A stretch of DNA of 64,000 bases from Paenibacillus physcomitrellae (GCF_002240225.1 NZ_CP022584.1:1054001-1118000); one strand, 5' to 3'. Counted from the stretch's first letter, positions 16,528 to 26,102 are shown. Program-made: numbers and translations. The notes: generated by a model from the sequence alone, not told the origin.

Positions 16528-17706
16528 TCAAGACCACTCCACCTTTAATAGATTTGCTGCCGCTTTCGCGCGGCCTCGTGCGGTTTCCACATCTTCCGCA
16601 GCGCTGAGAGCTACAGCCATTCTCCGCCCAGGTTTTGTATCCGGCTTGCCGAATACCCGGACCTGCGTGCGGGGCTGCTTCAAAGCTTCATCTATACCAG
16701 AGATGAGAAAATCAGTGCCTTCACGGTCTGCCTTCAAGGTAGCCGAAGCGCCAGCCGTCAGCAAATGCACTTCCTCAACCGGCAGTCCCAGAATGGCTCT
16801 GACATGAAGGGCAAACTCGGATAAATCCTGAGTCGCCATCGTCACCATACCGGTGTCGTGGGGTCTCGGAGATACCTCGCTGAATACGATTCCGCCCGGT
16901 GTCACAAACAATTCAACGCCAAACAGTCCATATCCGCCAAGCTCGTCCGTCACCTTCCGGGCAATGTCTTGAGCTTCCTTCAGCTGTGCCTCTGTCATGC
17001 GGTGCGGCTGCCAGGACTCCACGTAATCTCCGTCCTTCTGAATATGCCCGATAGGCGGGCAGAAGATGGTGCCGGAGACCGAACGAACGGTCAGCAGCGT
17101 AATTTCGCTGTCGAAATTTACAAAGGACTCCACAATCACCCGCGTGGTTTTGGCTCTTGCTCCCTGAACGGCAGCTTCCCAGCTTGCCGAGGCTTCATCG
17201 GCAGTTCTGCAAACCGACTGGCCTTTACCCGAGGAGCTCATAAGCGGCTTGACCACGCAAGGAGCGCCAAGCTCGTTCACCGCAGCCTGCAGCTCTTCAA
17301 AGCTGTCAGCAAAACGGTAAGCAGCCGTTGGAAGTCCCAGCTTTTCAGCTGCCAAACGGCGAATGCCCTCACGGTCCATCGTCAAACGCGCCGCTCTTGC
17401 TGTAGGTACTACATGATAACCTTCTTCTTCAAGCTCCAGCAGTGCTTCAGTCGCAATCGCCTCGATTTCCGGAACGATCACATCTGGACGTTTGTCGCGA
17501 ATCAAGGCTTTAAGGGTTTCTCCATTTAACATATCAATTACAAAACTCTCATGTGCTACTTGCATAGCCGGTGCATGGGCATATCTGTCCACGGCTATGG
17601 TTTTAACGCCAAGGCGCTGTGCCTCGATGATCACTTCCTTGCCAAGCTCTCCGCTGCCCAGCAGCATCATAGTCTTGGAACGTGCATGAAAAGGAGCACC
17701 CCACAT
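16528..17706 (-). CDS. purT: Formate-dependent phosphoribosylglycinamide formyltransferase
   Basis: A 392-residue ATP-grasp enzyme that makes formyl-GAR from GAR, formate and ATP in purine synthesis, the folate-independent alternative to PurN. The N-terminus has [24 protein letters not shown]-grasp features follow: [28 protein letters not shown] and [12 protein letters not shown]. Length matches E. coli PurT. The ATG lies 11 bases after AGGGGG, slightly long spacing. It is monocistronic with the GNAT gene, away from the pur operon. I see no purine riboswitch in the 155-bp upstream gap. Confidence 0.95.
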   Translation of the reverse strand: MWGAPFHARSKTMMLLGSGELGKEVIIEAQRLGVKTIAVDRYAHAPAMQVAHESFVIDMLNGETLKALIRDKRPDVIVPEIEAIATEALLELEEEGYHVVPTARAARLTMDREGIRRLAAEKLGLPTAAYRFADSFEELQAAVNELGAPCVVKPLMSSSGKGQSVCRTADEASASWEAAVQGARAKTTRVIVESFVNFDSEITLLTVRSVSGTIFCPPIGHIQKDGDYVESWQPHRMTEAQLKEAQDIARKVTDELGGYGLFGVELFVTPGGIVFSEVSPRPHDTGMVTMATQDLSEFALHVRAILGLPVEEVHLLTAGASATLKADREGTDFLISGIDEALKQPRTQVRVFGKPDTKPGRRMAVALSAAEDVETARGRAKAAANLLKVEWS

Positions 17707-17861
17707 CGGCCGTAAAACCCCCTAATGATAATCTGTCGTCTATCATCTATTTTCGGGGTTTCTTGTCCAGAATGCAAGAGTGCTCTTTAAGAAATTTACA
17801 AACTTTCCGACACCATTTTACAAATAAATGGCTAAAATTTTACCCTTTCCCAGAAATTCCT

Positions 17862-19733
17862 TTACAAGAAACGGAACTGAGCTTCGATAAGCCCGTTATA
17901 TATCCCATTTTTGTCAACGAGTTCCTTGTGCGTGCCCTGCTCTTTAATTTCGCCATGATCCAATACGATGATTTTGTCGGCATGGCGAATCGTGGACAGC
18001 CTGTGCGCTACGATGAAAGAGGTCCGGCCCTGAAGAAGCACCTTCAGCGCCTCCTGGATTTTAAGCTCCGTCTCCGTATCGATGCTGGCTGTAGCTTCAT
18101 CCAGGATCAAGATTCGCGGATCAGCCAGCAAAGCACGGGCAAAGGAAAGCAGCTGACGCTGTCCCATCGACAAGGCACTGCCCCGTTCTTCTACTTCGGT
18201 TTCGTATCCGCCCGGCAGCTTCTCGATAAATTCATGGGCGTTAACCGCCCGAGCCGCCCGTTCGACTTCCTCGTCGGTAGCGTCAAGCCGGCCAAACCGG
18301 ATATTATCCCGGATCGTACCGGAGAAAATAAATGTATCCTGCAGCACGATGCCGATCTGCTTCCGCAGGCTTTGTACGGTTACATCACGGATGTCGTACC
18401 CGTCAATCGTGATTTTGCCGCTTGTAATATCATAGAACCTGCCGATGAGGTTGATGATTGTACTTTTGCCCGAACCGGTGTGGCCTACAAGTGCGATCGA
18501 CTGTCCGGCTTCTACGTCAATGTCAATGCCTTTAAGTGCTGCGCGGCCTTTCTCATATTCGAAGACCACTTTCTCGAACTTGATGTCCCCGGAAATCTGC
18601 GGCAGAGGAACCGCCCCCGGTTTGTCTTTGATCATCGGCTCTTCATCCAGATATTCAAAGATACGTTCCGAGGAAGCCATCGCCACCAGCAGCTGGTTGT
18701 ACATTTGGCCCAAACGGTTGATCGGGTCCCAGAAGTTGCTCACATAGCTGCTGAACGCTACCAGCAAACCTACGGTGAGTTGGCCTTCTGAAATCAGGTA
18801 AGCACCAAGCCAGAACAGAATCAAGGTTCCAAGCCCGCCTGTAATCTCGATAATCGGACCAAACGCCTGGTTCATCGCCGAGGCTTTATCCCAGGATTTG
18901 CGGCTGTCAAAGTTCATCCGGTCGAAGAACTTCATGTTCTCCTGTTCCTGCGTATAAGCCTGTGTAACCCGGATCCCTTGAATGGATTCATTCAAGTGCG
19001 AGTTGATGCGGGAATTCTTCATCCGCACATCCTGCCAGGCAATTCGGATCTTCTGACGCAGCTTGGTCGAAACGAAGAACATGATCGGAACGGTAACCAT
19101 CACCGCGAGCCCAAGCTTCCAGTTGATCAGCAGCAGAATAATTACAATGCCGAGCAGCTGTACACAGTCGATCATCAGATTGACGACCCCGTTTGTGAAC
19201 AGGTCCTGCAGTGAGTTGATATCGTTGGTAACCCGCACCAAAACCGATCCCGCCGGCCGTTTGTCAAAAAAGTTAAACGACAGCTTCTGGATATGCTTAA
19301 ACAAATCCGCGCGAAGGTCGTAAATGACCCTTTGACCAATAATATTGGTGTATTTAATCCGGTACACGCCGGAAATCCATTGAATCAAGTATAAAACAAT
19401 GACAGTTGCCGTGATCGAATATAACAAGGTCAAGCTTGTGTTGCCGTCTTCAGGCGCGATCGCTTTATCGATAGCCATACTTGTCAGAAAAGGTACAGCC
19501 AGTTTGGTGACGGTTCCGAGCACCATCATGACAAGCACTAATGGCAGCATCTGTCTGGCATAAGGCTTCATATAGCCGAACAATCTGGCGAACTGCTTCC
19601 AGTCGAACGCTTTGTCAATCGCGTCATCGTCCTTATAAACGAACCGGTCCTGGGTGACAGCCCCGGCTGCGGCAGCCTTACCGCCTTCCGGGGCGGGTGA
19701 GCCGTTCGTCTGCTGTTTTGGATCGTTACTCAT
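17862..19733 (-). CDS. ABC exporter half-transporter with intact catalytic site (BmrD-like)
   Basis: A 623-residue fused membrane-ATPase half-transporter. A hydrophilic N-terminal extension of about 50 residues (Gln/Pro/Gly/Ala-rich) precedes six membrane helices. The ATPase domain has Walker A VGHTGSGKST, signature LSMGQRQLLSFARA and Walker B ILILDEATASID, with the catalytic Glu present. It starts four bases after the partner gene. The pair corresponds in order, size and asymmetry to heterodimeric multidrug exporters such as B. subtilis BmrC/BmrD. Drug or lipid export is inferred from the family. The ATG follows GGGAGTGAG. Confidence 0.88.
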   Translation of the reverse strand: MSNDPKQQTNGSPAPEGGKAAAAGAVTQDRFVYKDDDAIDKAFDWKQFARLFGYMKPYARQMLPLVLVMMVLGTVTKLAVPFLTSMAIDKAIAPEDGNTSLTLLYSITATVIVLYLIQWISGVYRIKYTNIIGQRVIYDLRADLFKHIQKLSFNFFDKRPAGSVLVRVTNDINSLQDLFTNGVVNLMIDCVQLLGIVIILLLINWKLGLAVMVTVPIMFFVSTKLRQKIRIAWQDVRMKNSRINSHLNESIQGIRVTQAYTQEQENMKFFDRMNFDSRKSWDKASAMNQAFGPIIEITGGLGTLILFWLGAYLISEGQLTVGLLVAFSSYVSNFWDPINRLGQMYNQLLVAMASSERIFEYLDEEPMIKDKPGAVPLPQISGDIKFEKVVFEYEKGRAALKGIDIDVEAGQSIALVGHTGSGKSTIINLIGRFYDITSGKITIDGYDIRDVTVQSLRKQIGIVLQDTFIFSGTIRDNIRFGRLDATDEEVERAARAVNAHEFIEKLPGGYETEVEERGSALSMGQRQLLSFARALLADPRILILDEATASIDTETELKIQEALKVLLQGRTSFIVAHRLSTIRHADKIIVLDHGEIKEQGTHKELVDKNGIYNGLIEAQFRFL

Positions 19734-19737
19734 CTGC

Positions 19738-21498
19738 TCACTCCCTCTCCCCGGCGTTCACTTTCGCCAAATAATCCGCATATTGTATCCGGTAAACATC
19801 CTGATAAGCGCCTGGAACCTGAATCAGCTCGCTATGTTTGCCGCGCTGAACGACACGCCCCTGATCGAGTACCATAATTTCGTCCGCATGGCGGAGCGAA
19901 GAGATCCGGTGCGCAATGATAAAGGTCGTACGGCCCTTCATGACCTCTTGGAAGCCCGCCTGAATTTCATGTTCGGTTTCCATGTCTACCGCACTGGTCG
20001 CATCATCAAGCACCAGAATGCGCGGATTCTTCAGCAGGGCTCTTGCAATTGCAATTCTCTGCTTCTGACCGCCCGACAATCCCATGCCGCGTTCTCCGAC
20101 TACCGTGTCGTATCCGTCCGGCATTTCCATAATAAAATCATGAGCTTTGGCCAGCTTCGCCACTCGGATAACCTCTTCCATAGTCACGTTGTTAATCCCG
20201 TATGCGATATTGTTACGGATGGAGGAGGAGAACAGGAAGGTTTCCTGGAACACGGTAGCAATTTGCGAGCGCAGGCTTTGTACCGCGTAATCACGGATGT
20301 CGATGCCATCCAGCTTGATCGTGCCGCTGTTCACGTCATATGCACGCATCATCAGCTGGATAATCGTCGATTTACCTGAGCCTGTTCCGCCCAGGAAGCC
20401 GATTACCGATCCCGGTTTCGCGTCAAAATTGATATCGACGACAGCCGGCATTTTGTTGCCATAAGCAAAGGTGACATGCTCAAAAGTCACATGGCCTTTA
20501 ACTTTATAGCTGTCAAGCTCAAGCGCGTCTTCCTTATCCACAACATCGATCGGCTGATTAAGCACTTCCAGCACCCGCTCACCGGACGCTTTGGACTGGG
20601 TATAGTTGTTGATATGGAAACCAAGTCCCCACATCGGTCCAATGATGTACCAGATCAAGCTGAAGAAGGCTACCAGTTCGCCGATGCTCATTTTACCGTG
20701 AATAACCAAAGATCCGCCCACACCGAGCAGAATAGCCACACTGACCGAAGCCAGCAGCTCCATGACCGGGAAGAATTTGCTCCAGAGTGACGATGCAAAA
20801 ATCTGATTCACTTTGTAGCGTTCATTACGGTCGGAAAATTTATCGACTTCAAAATCTTCACGCGCAAAGGATTTAACCGTTCTAACCCCCGTGATGTTCT
20901 CCTGAACAGCGGTGGTCAAAGAGCTTAACGCAAGCCGCATCTCCTGAAACGCCGGATGGACCTTCGACTCGAACCGCAAAGCAACCGCTGCCAGAAACGG
21001 CATCGAAATCAGCGTAACCAGCGTCAATTGCCAGTTGATCGAGAACATCGCGATGCAGCCGAACAAGACCATAAAAAACACGTTCAGCAGCTGCGCGAAT
21101 CCAAAACCGATAAAGTTGCGGATCGCTTCCAGATCCCCGGTGAGGCGGGACATCAAATCGCCAGTTTTGGCTTTGTCGTAATAACGGAAAGATAGAAATT
21201 GCAGCTTCTCATAACAGGCATTACGCAGCTTGTAAGCCAAAAAGTTGCCCAGACGTCCGCCGAAGAAGCCATGAGCGAATTGAAGTAACCCTTTGAATAT
21301 CACAACAATAAGTACAGTGATGGCGAGCATGGGTACTCTCTCGAAATCCCCCGGCACAATCGCGTCGTCAATCAAAATGCGTAACAGGTTGGGGGTAATC
21401 AACCCCACTGCAGTAGCGGCGGCCAAACATAGAATTGAAAGAACGAGGTAACTCATCCTCTCCTGATAATATCGCCGCAGTTGCCTGAGAACTTCCAT
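19738..21498 (-). CDS. ABC exporter half-transporter with degenerate catalytic site (BmrC-like)
   Basis: A 586-residue half-transporter: six membrane helices, then an ATPase domain with Walker A LGGTGSGKST, signature LSGGQKQRIAIARA and Walker B ILVLDDATSAVD. Asp replaces the catalytic Glu after Walker B, as in the degenerate site of heterodimeric exporters. The ATG at 21498 is chosen over one 16 codons upstream because it directly follows AGGAGGAG; the longer version would begin inside the hairpin repeats. It is first in a two-gene operon and has an unusual leader with three hairpin repeats. Confidence 0.9.
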   Translation of the reverse strand: MEVLRQLRRYYQERMSYLVLSILCLAAATAVGLITPNLLRILIDDAIVPGDFERVPMLAITVLIVVIFKGLLQFAHGFFGGRLGNFLAYKLRNACYEKLQFLSFRYYDKAKTGDLMSRLTGDLEAIRNFIGFGFAQLLNVFFMVLFGCIAMFSINWQLTLVTLISMPFLAAVALRFESKVHPAFQEMRLALSSLTTAVQENITGVRTVKSFAREDFEVDKFSDRNERYKVNQIFASSLWSKFFPVMELLASVSVAILLGVGGSLVIHGKMSIGELVAFFSLIWYIIGPMWGLGFHINNYTQSKASGERVLEVLNQPIDVVDKEDALELDSYKVKGHVTFEHVTFAYGNKMPAVVDINFDAKPGSVIGFLGGTGSGKSTIIQLMMRAYDVNSGTIKLDGIDIRDYAVQSLRSQIATVFQETFLFSSSIRNNIAYGINNVTMEEVIRVAKLAKAHDFIMEMPDGYDTVVGERGMGLSGGQKQRIAIARALLKNPRILVLDDATSAVDMETEHEIQAGFQEVMKGRTTFIIAHRISSLRHADEIMVLDQGRVVQRGKHSELIQVPGAYQDVYRIQYADYLAKVNAGERE

Positions 21499-21513
21499 GT
21501 CTCTCCTCCTAAA

Positions 21514-21722
21514 AGTTTTGTTAAGCGAGGCTTTTGGCCGAAGCAAGCAAAACTTACTTCGAAAGCATCAGCTTAGTTTTGTTAAGCGAGGCTTTTTGCC
21601 GAAGCGGACAAAACTACTTCGAAAGAATACGCTTAGTTTTGTTAAGCGCGTACCTTTTGCCGAAGCAAGCAAAACTTACTTCGGAAGCCCGTGCCTTGGT
21701 TTGTTAGCCAGCTTTCTTGCCA
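21514..21722 (-). repeat. Three tandem ~61-bp repeats plus a partial fourth in the ABC exporter leader
   Basis: Units begin at 21514, 21575 and 21635, are 60-62 bp long, and each opens with AGTTTTGTTAAGCG. A degenerate partial copy starts near 21697. Each unit has a stem-loop, in copy 1 with arms CGAAGCAAG and CTTACTTCG around CAAAA, and a wider inverted repeat AGTTTTGT/ACAAAACT (copy 2: 21575-21582 and 21608-21615). The array ends right before the ribosome binding site of the exporter gene. There are no spacers, so it is not a CRISPR. Function unknown; leader RNA control or a genome-wide intergenic repeat are the two options. Confidence 0.85.
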
Positions 21723-21757
21723 TTTGCACAAATCTGATCCAGCAGCAACGGCCTCAT
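21704..21757 (-). CDS. Possible 17-residue leader peptide of the ABC exporter operon
   Basis: Minus strand ATG at 21755-21757, preceded by AAAGAGGGAG, encodes MRPLLLDQICANGKKAG and stops at 21704-21706, just before the hairpin repeats. Position and size recall translated leaders that control drug-exporter genes by ribosome stalling (BmrB before bmrCD in B. subtilis). There is no independent evidence that it is translated, and short ORFs like this occur by chance. Confidence 0.3.
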   Translation of the reverse strand: MRPLLLDQICANGKKAG

Positions 21758-21797
21758 TAACTCCCTCTTTGTTTCGGTTTCATTTTCCTCATTATGA

Positions 21798-21923
21798 CCT
21801 GTTTTGGATGAAACAGATTAACGGGTTCCTCCTTTTGATGTTTGCTTCGCTTTACTTAGCTTTTAGCAGTTTATCACTCTCATTTTAATGCGGCAAAGGG
21901 GAGAAATACGCGTATTCCCCTTT
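21798..21923. other. Hairpins between the dynamin gene and the exporter leader
   Basis: Two structures fill the rest of the 467-bp gap: a near-palindrome CTGTTT/AAACAG at about 21799-21816, possibly in the exporter promoter, and a stem with arms AAAGGGG (21895-21901) and CCCCTTT (21917-21923) enclosing ATACGCGTAT. The second may end dynamin transcription but lacks a T tract. I see no convincing -35/-10 pair. Confidence 0.4.
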
Positions 21924-21965
21924 ATTCCGGAATAATGCGCCAACAACCGGATATAAAACGTGTTA

Positions 21966-24900
21966 TCACTTATAAAATGCTTCCATTTCCTCGCAATAGC
22001 GGCTTAATTGAAGCGCTGCAATTTCCCATTGCTTCAAGTCTTCTTCTGAAGCCCCGGAATTTCGGATACTGTCCTCCCATTCCTTCCATAATTGCAGGAA
22101 ATATTGGGCCAGTTCTTCTTGTTTCTCCGCAATAACACTCAAGTAATGACGCTTAAAAATCTCCTCGCCTTCGCTTACCGCTTTCTTCAAGCTGAGGACA
22201 AGCGGTTTCTCCAGCGCCTCGCGAAGCGAAGACCGGCCGTCCCCTTCAAAGAAAGACTTAGGATTCTTGAAATAAGACCAATAAGCGGACGGGGACATGT
22301 CCTCGGAGCCAAGCAGCCCTTCAGGAATATTCACCGTTTGCCAAACCGCAAGCTTTGCCGGAGCTGTCAGCGGCATATCAAAGGCCGGACTGTTCACACG
22401 GCACCAGCCTTCCGCTTCGCGGAGCAGCAGCTGCTCTCCTTTGCGCTCGAGGCGGAGGGAAGTCGCAAGCAGCTCCCGCTCAAGCTCGGCTGAGGTTTGG
22501 TCCAGCCAGCCCTTGAGGGCGATAGCGAAATTGCGTTTCATCTGACCTTGCCCTTCCTGCAGCAGAGACGGATGGAAGAACTCGGCGAAGAGGTCCAGAG
22601 CCTGCAGCCGTAATCTTTGAACGACATGGAACAGAAGCTCTTCGCATTCCTGAATCCATTCACGGCGGATGTCCGCATTTTTCAGTACGGCAACTGCAGC
22701 TTCGAAAGCCTTTCGCTCCTGTTCGATCCGATCCACCTGCTGTTCCTTGTTCCGAAGCAGCTGCTCAGCCGTGCTGATCCACCGGTTCAGCCGTTCGTTC
22801 AGCTGCCCCAATTCGGCTGCCGCAGCAGCCGCGGCCAGACGGCTGAGATCCTCCTCCAGGAAAGTGGAAAATTGTTCACTGAAACGGGCAAAGCCGTTTC
22901 GTGAATTCAATCCTTCCGCATCTTCCGTAAGGCTGGAACTCATTTCCAAGGCCTGATTTCGGGAAGGATGAATCTGCTTGACGTCTCTGCTGTCTTCGGA
23001 AGCTTCCAAAACACCTGTAGCAGGAGCGCTATCTATAACGGCTGGTTCCTCATCCTGTTTGTTCAGGGCCGCAAACAGGAGTGAACCTCCGCTGTTCTCT
23101 TTCAGCGCCTGGTGACTGGATAAAGCATAAACCTGAGGATTAGAGATTCCGGCACCCTTCAGGCCGTCCCGTACATGTTCTACCACCTGCCCCAGCTCTT
23201 CCTCCGAGGCGGCCAAATCCGCAGCGTTCACGATAAAGAACATTTTATCGAGTGCAAAACTCCCTTTAATCCGGCCTAATTGAGCCAGGAACTGTTTATC
23301 CGCTCTGGAGAAAGCATGATTATAGTAGGTAACAAACAAAATAGCGTCCGAATTTTTCATATATTGAAAGGTGACGCCCGTATGTCTGGCGTGGATGGAA
23401 TCCGCCCCCGGCGTATCCACCAGCACCACACCCTGATCGGTTAACGGGCAGCTGTAATATAAATCAATGGAAGCCACAAAGCAGGCTTTCGTTTCTTCAG
23501 CCGCATAATGCCTGAACTCCTCAAGATCAGACACAAGAGATTGCCCCAGCTTCGGAGACATGTCCTCCCAGCCTGCCGCCGCGGCTTTGAGGAAGCTGAA
23601 ATGAGCCCGGCCGGCCGCCGGAATTTGATCGGCTTGCAGCTTCTTAACGACGGATAGCCAGCCCGAAGGCTCCCATTCGCCCAACTGTAAAGCGGAGAAC
23701 GAAAAAGCGAGATCCTCCTCCATCGCCTGAGCCGACTTAAATTGGATATGAGCCGTTTCATGGGCATATCCGTCTTCCGGCGCCAGAATCCGCCCGATCG
23801 CCGCCGTAGTCGGATGCGGCGATACCGGCAGCACCGGAGCGCCGAGCAAAGCGTTGGCGAACGAGGATTTGCCTGCGCTGAACGCGCCGAACAGCGCAAC
23901 CGTGAACCGGCCGCGGCGCAGCTCTGCGGCCCGCTTGCGCAGCTCCTCCACCCCCGTCCCGAAGGCGGGGTGAGGAGCCAGCAGCCCGGCCGCGGCTTCC
24001 AGCCGCGCGGCCGACTCCAGCGCGCGCCGCCGCAGCTTGCGCGGCGCGGAAACGCCACCTTCCGCGGCAGCGGGAAGGTGGACGACACTGCCGCCGGCCG
24101 GCGCGGTCCCTTCCGCGCGGCCGGCGGGCCGGATGCCCTCCGATGCGGAAGGCTCCGCATCGCCGGCATCCGGCGGCAGCACCCGGGCGGCCACCAGGCC
24201 CGGGTGCTGCGGGGCAGCGCCTGCCCCGGGCACCGCTTCCGCGTGCCCGGCTGGCGCTGCCAGCGGCGTGCCGTCTGCGGGCACGCCGGGTTTTGCTGCG
24301 CCGGCCGCAGGCGGCGCAGCGTCCTTCACCCCCGGCAGCAGCCCGGAGGTGAGCGTCACCGACGCGCCCAGCAGCGCGCCGAAGCGCGCTTCGCGCGCAA
24401 CCGCTGCGGCGTCAAGCTCTGCGAGACGCCGCGCGGCGGGCAGGCGCGCCTCCAGCTCGGCGCGCCGCCCGGCTGCCGCCGCCTGCCGCCGTTGCCGCAG
24501 CGGCGATGGTACCGCGAGCAGCGCCTCGATCACCTCGGCGGCTGCGCGGCGGAATCTGGCGGTAACGCCTGCGGCGACCGCCCCCGCATACCGAAGCGTC
24601 GATTCCCCGGACACGACCGCGCCGCTCGGCAGCGCATCCGTGATCCAGCTCTCCTCCGCCTTCGGCATCCACTGATCGAGCTTGGCTTCCCACTCGTCAT
24701 CCCATAGCTCCAATTCCTGTCCGATCTTTCTCAGCTCGGTACGGACATGCCAATCGACCTGTGCTGCTGTCTGCTCGGACAACGCCCGGAGAAAGTCACT
24801 GCTCCGTTTCTCTTTCTCTGCCGCTGTTTTGCCCCCGGCGAACCAACCCTTGGCCTTAAAGCCCGGAGAACGGCTTTCCAAATACAAGCCTGCCAGATCC

Positions 24901-25946
24901 CGCAGCGTCGGCGTCATGAGCTGGGCATTATCCAGCATGCGCCCGATTAGCTTCAGCTGCTCGATCCTGTAGCTCTCTTCGTCTTCCCCATTTCCATTTT
25001 GTAACCGCTCAAGCTCAGCTTCCATGGCTATTACATCTGTCTCACCGCCTGCCTGCTCCAGCAGCTTCTCACGCTGTTCGTTCTCCTCATCGCTCAGCCG
25101 GCGCAAATGGTCCTTTACGGCCTGAGCGGCTGACGTATAGGTGCTGTAAGCGAGCAGTTCACCTTGATCTGCCAGTATAACTTCCATACTTCCTTTCAAA
25201 GCTGACAGCTGATTATGCGGAAAACGCTCTACCTTAAGCGAAGTATAGAAAATACCAGCCGTCTTCACATTCCACACTTCAAACGCCTGCTCAACCGTCC
25301 GTTTATAAGCGTCAAACGGCAGCTCCTCTTCTCTGTGCTTATCAATCTGGTTAACAACCATATATAAAGGTTTTCCGTAATCGGTCAACGTTTTGGCAAA
25401 GGTCAGATTACTCTCCGAACCGACATGATTGTAATCCATCACGTAAAAAACCACATCCGCCAAATGCAGCGCCGAATGCGTAGCCATGGCATGTCCAGCA
25501 TCGTTGGAGTCAACACCCGGCGTATCCAGCAGAACCCCCCGGCTGCCGAGGAACGGCAAATCCGCCCACAGCTCAACCCGCGTATAATCTTCGCCATTGC
25601 GGCAGTAATCGGCTGCCTCCTGCAGCGGAACCTCAATGTTCCGACTCCCGTCGGATGAGGTCAGAACAGCGCGTTCGACTCCGTTACGGATCATGACGAT
25701 GTTAGCGCTTGTCGGCAGCGGACTCGATGGCAGCACCTGCTTGCCGCACAGCTTATTGATCAAACTCGATTTACCCGCTGAAAAATGCCCGCAGAACGCC
25801 ACGACAAGCTCCTGCTTCATCCTTTTATGTATGAGCTCCCGAATGATCTGCTCTGCCTGAAAGTCTTGTTCCTCATGAAGCTGCTTCGCCAGCGGTTCAA
25901 GCCTCTGCAACCATTCCGCATTCACATGTTCTGTAATCGGTTTCAT
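21966..25946 (-). CDS. Two-headed bacterial dynamin-family GTPase (DynA-like)
   Basis: A 1326-residue tandem dynamin, the arrangement of B. subtilis DynA (about 1190 residues), which tethers membranes and protects against phage and pore-forming stress. Head 1: P-loop GHFSAGKSS (about residue 52), G3 LLDTPGVDS, G4 NQID. Head 2: P-loop GAFSAGKSS (about residue 690), G3 LVDTPGADS, G4 NAAD, a less usual form of T/NKxD. Long helical, charged stalk regions follow each head. The hinge before head 2 (about residues 450-635) is Ala/Pro/Gly/Arg-rich and its DNA is far more GC-rich than the rest. The ATG at 25946 follows GGGAG and is preferred over one 31 codons upstream. Confidence 0.9.
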   Translation of the reverse strand: MKPITEHVNAEWLQRLEPLAKQLHEEQDFQAEQIIRELIHKRMKQELVVAFCGHFSAGKSSLINKLCGKQVLPSSPLPTSANIVMIRNGVERAVLTSSDGSRNIEVPLQEAADYCRNGEDYTRVELWADLPFLGSRGVLLDTPGVDSNDAGHAMATHSALHLADVVFYVMDYNHVGSESNLTFAKTLTDYGKPLYMVVNQIDKHREEELPFDAYKRTVEQAFEVWNVKTAGIFYTSLKVERFPHNQLSALKGSMEVILADQGELLAYSTYTSAAQAVKDHLRRLSDEENEQREKLLEQAGGETDVIAMEAELERLQNGNGEDEESYRIEQLKLIGRMLDNAQLMTPTLRDLAGLYLESRSPGFKAKGWFAGGKTAAEKEKRSSDFLRALSEQTAAQVDWHVRTELRKIGQELELWDDEWEAKLDQWMPKAEESWITDALPSGAVVSGESTLRYAGAVAAGVTARFRRAAAEVIEALLAVPSPLRQRRQAAAAGRRAELEARLPAARRLAELDAAAVAREARFGALLGASVTLTSGLLPGVKDAAPPAAGAAKPGVPADGTPLAAPAGHAEAVPGAGAAPQHPGLVAARVLPPDAGDAEPSASEGIRPAGRAEGTAPAGGSVVHLPAAAEGGVSAPRKLRRRALESAARLEAAAGLLAPHPAFGTGVEELRKRAAELRRGRFTVALFGAFSAGKSSFANALLGAPVLPVSPHPTTAAIGRILAPEDGYAHETAHIQFKSAQAMEEDLAFSFSALQLGEWEPSGWLSVVKKLQADQIPAAGRAHFSFLKAAAAGWEDMSPKLGQSLVSDLEEFRHYAAEETKACFVASIDLYYSCPLTDQGVVLVDTPGADSIHARHTGVTFQYMKNSDAILFVTYYNHAFSRADKQFLAQLGRIKGSFALDKMFFIVNAADLAASEEELGQVVEHVRDGLKGAGISNPQVYALSSHQALKENSGGSLLFAALNKQDEEPAVIDSAPATGVLEASEDSRDVKQIHPSRNQALEMSSSLTEDAEGLNSRNGFARFSEQFSTFLEEDLSRLAAAAAAAELGQLNERLNRWISTAEQLLRNKEQQVDRIEQERKAFEAAVAVLKNADIRREWIQECEELLFHVVQRLRLQALDLFAEFFHPSLLQEGQGQMKRNFAIALKGWLDQTSAELERELLATSLRLERKGEQLLLREAEGWCRVNSPAFDMPLTAPAKLAVWQTVNIPEGLLGSEDMSPSAYWSYFKNPKSFFEGDGRSSLREALEKPLVLSLKKAVSEGEEIFKRHYLSVIAEKQEELAQYFLQLWKEWEDSIRNSGASEEDLKQWEIAALQLSRYCEEMEAFYK

Positions 25947-26070
25947 AAAAAGCTTCTCCCGCCTTCCGTTGGCCATAATCTGTCTACTTTGAAACATCCT
26001 CATTTTAACATCCGGATCTCCCTCCGGGGAACCCTGCAATTTAAATAAGAAGCCATTAGCTCAAAACGAA

Positions 26071-26102
26071 AAGCAGGCCAGGGAACTAATTCCCTGACCT
26101 GC
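26071..26102 (-). terminator. Terminator after the small unknown gene
   Basis: A 13-bp stem with one mismatch (arms 26073-26085 and 26090-26102, loop CTAA), followed on the minus strand by TTTTCGTTTTG. It ends the nth-small gene unit. Confidence 0.8.

Noticed and set aside
17707..17861. Purine riboswitch or PurR box before purT
   Set aside because: I looked for the purine aptamer core and a PurBox and found no convincing match.
17682..18791. 369-codon plus-strand frame opposite the second ABC exporter subunit
   Set aside because: Overlaps the strongly supported ABC gene and shows no domain of its own.
21514..21722. CRISPR array
   Set aside because: The repeats are contiguous 60-62 bp units without variable spacers and no cas gene is nearby.
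21497..21760. Plus-strand 87-codon frame running through the hairpin repeats
   Set aside because: The product is only a translation of the repeats, with no ribosome binding site, and is opposite to the exporter leader.
23441..24707. Long open frames on both strands (up to 321 codons) inside the dynamin gene
   Set aside because: They lie in the GC-rich block, where stop codons are rare in every frame. The translations are Arg/Ala/Pro-rich without any domain, and the dynamin frame is continuous through the same bases.
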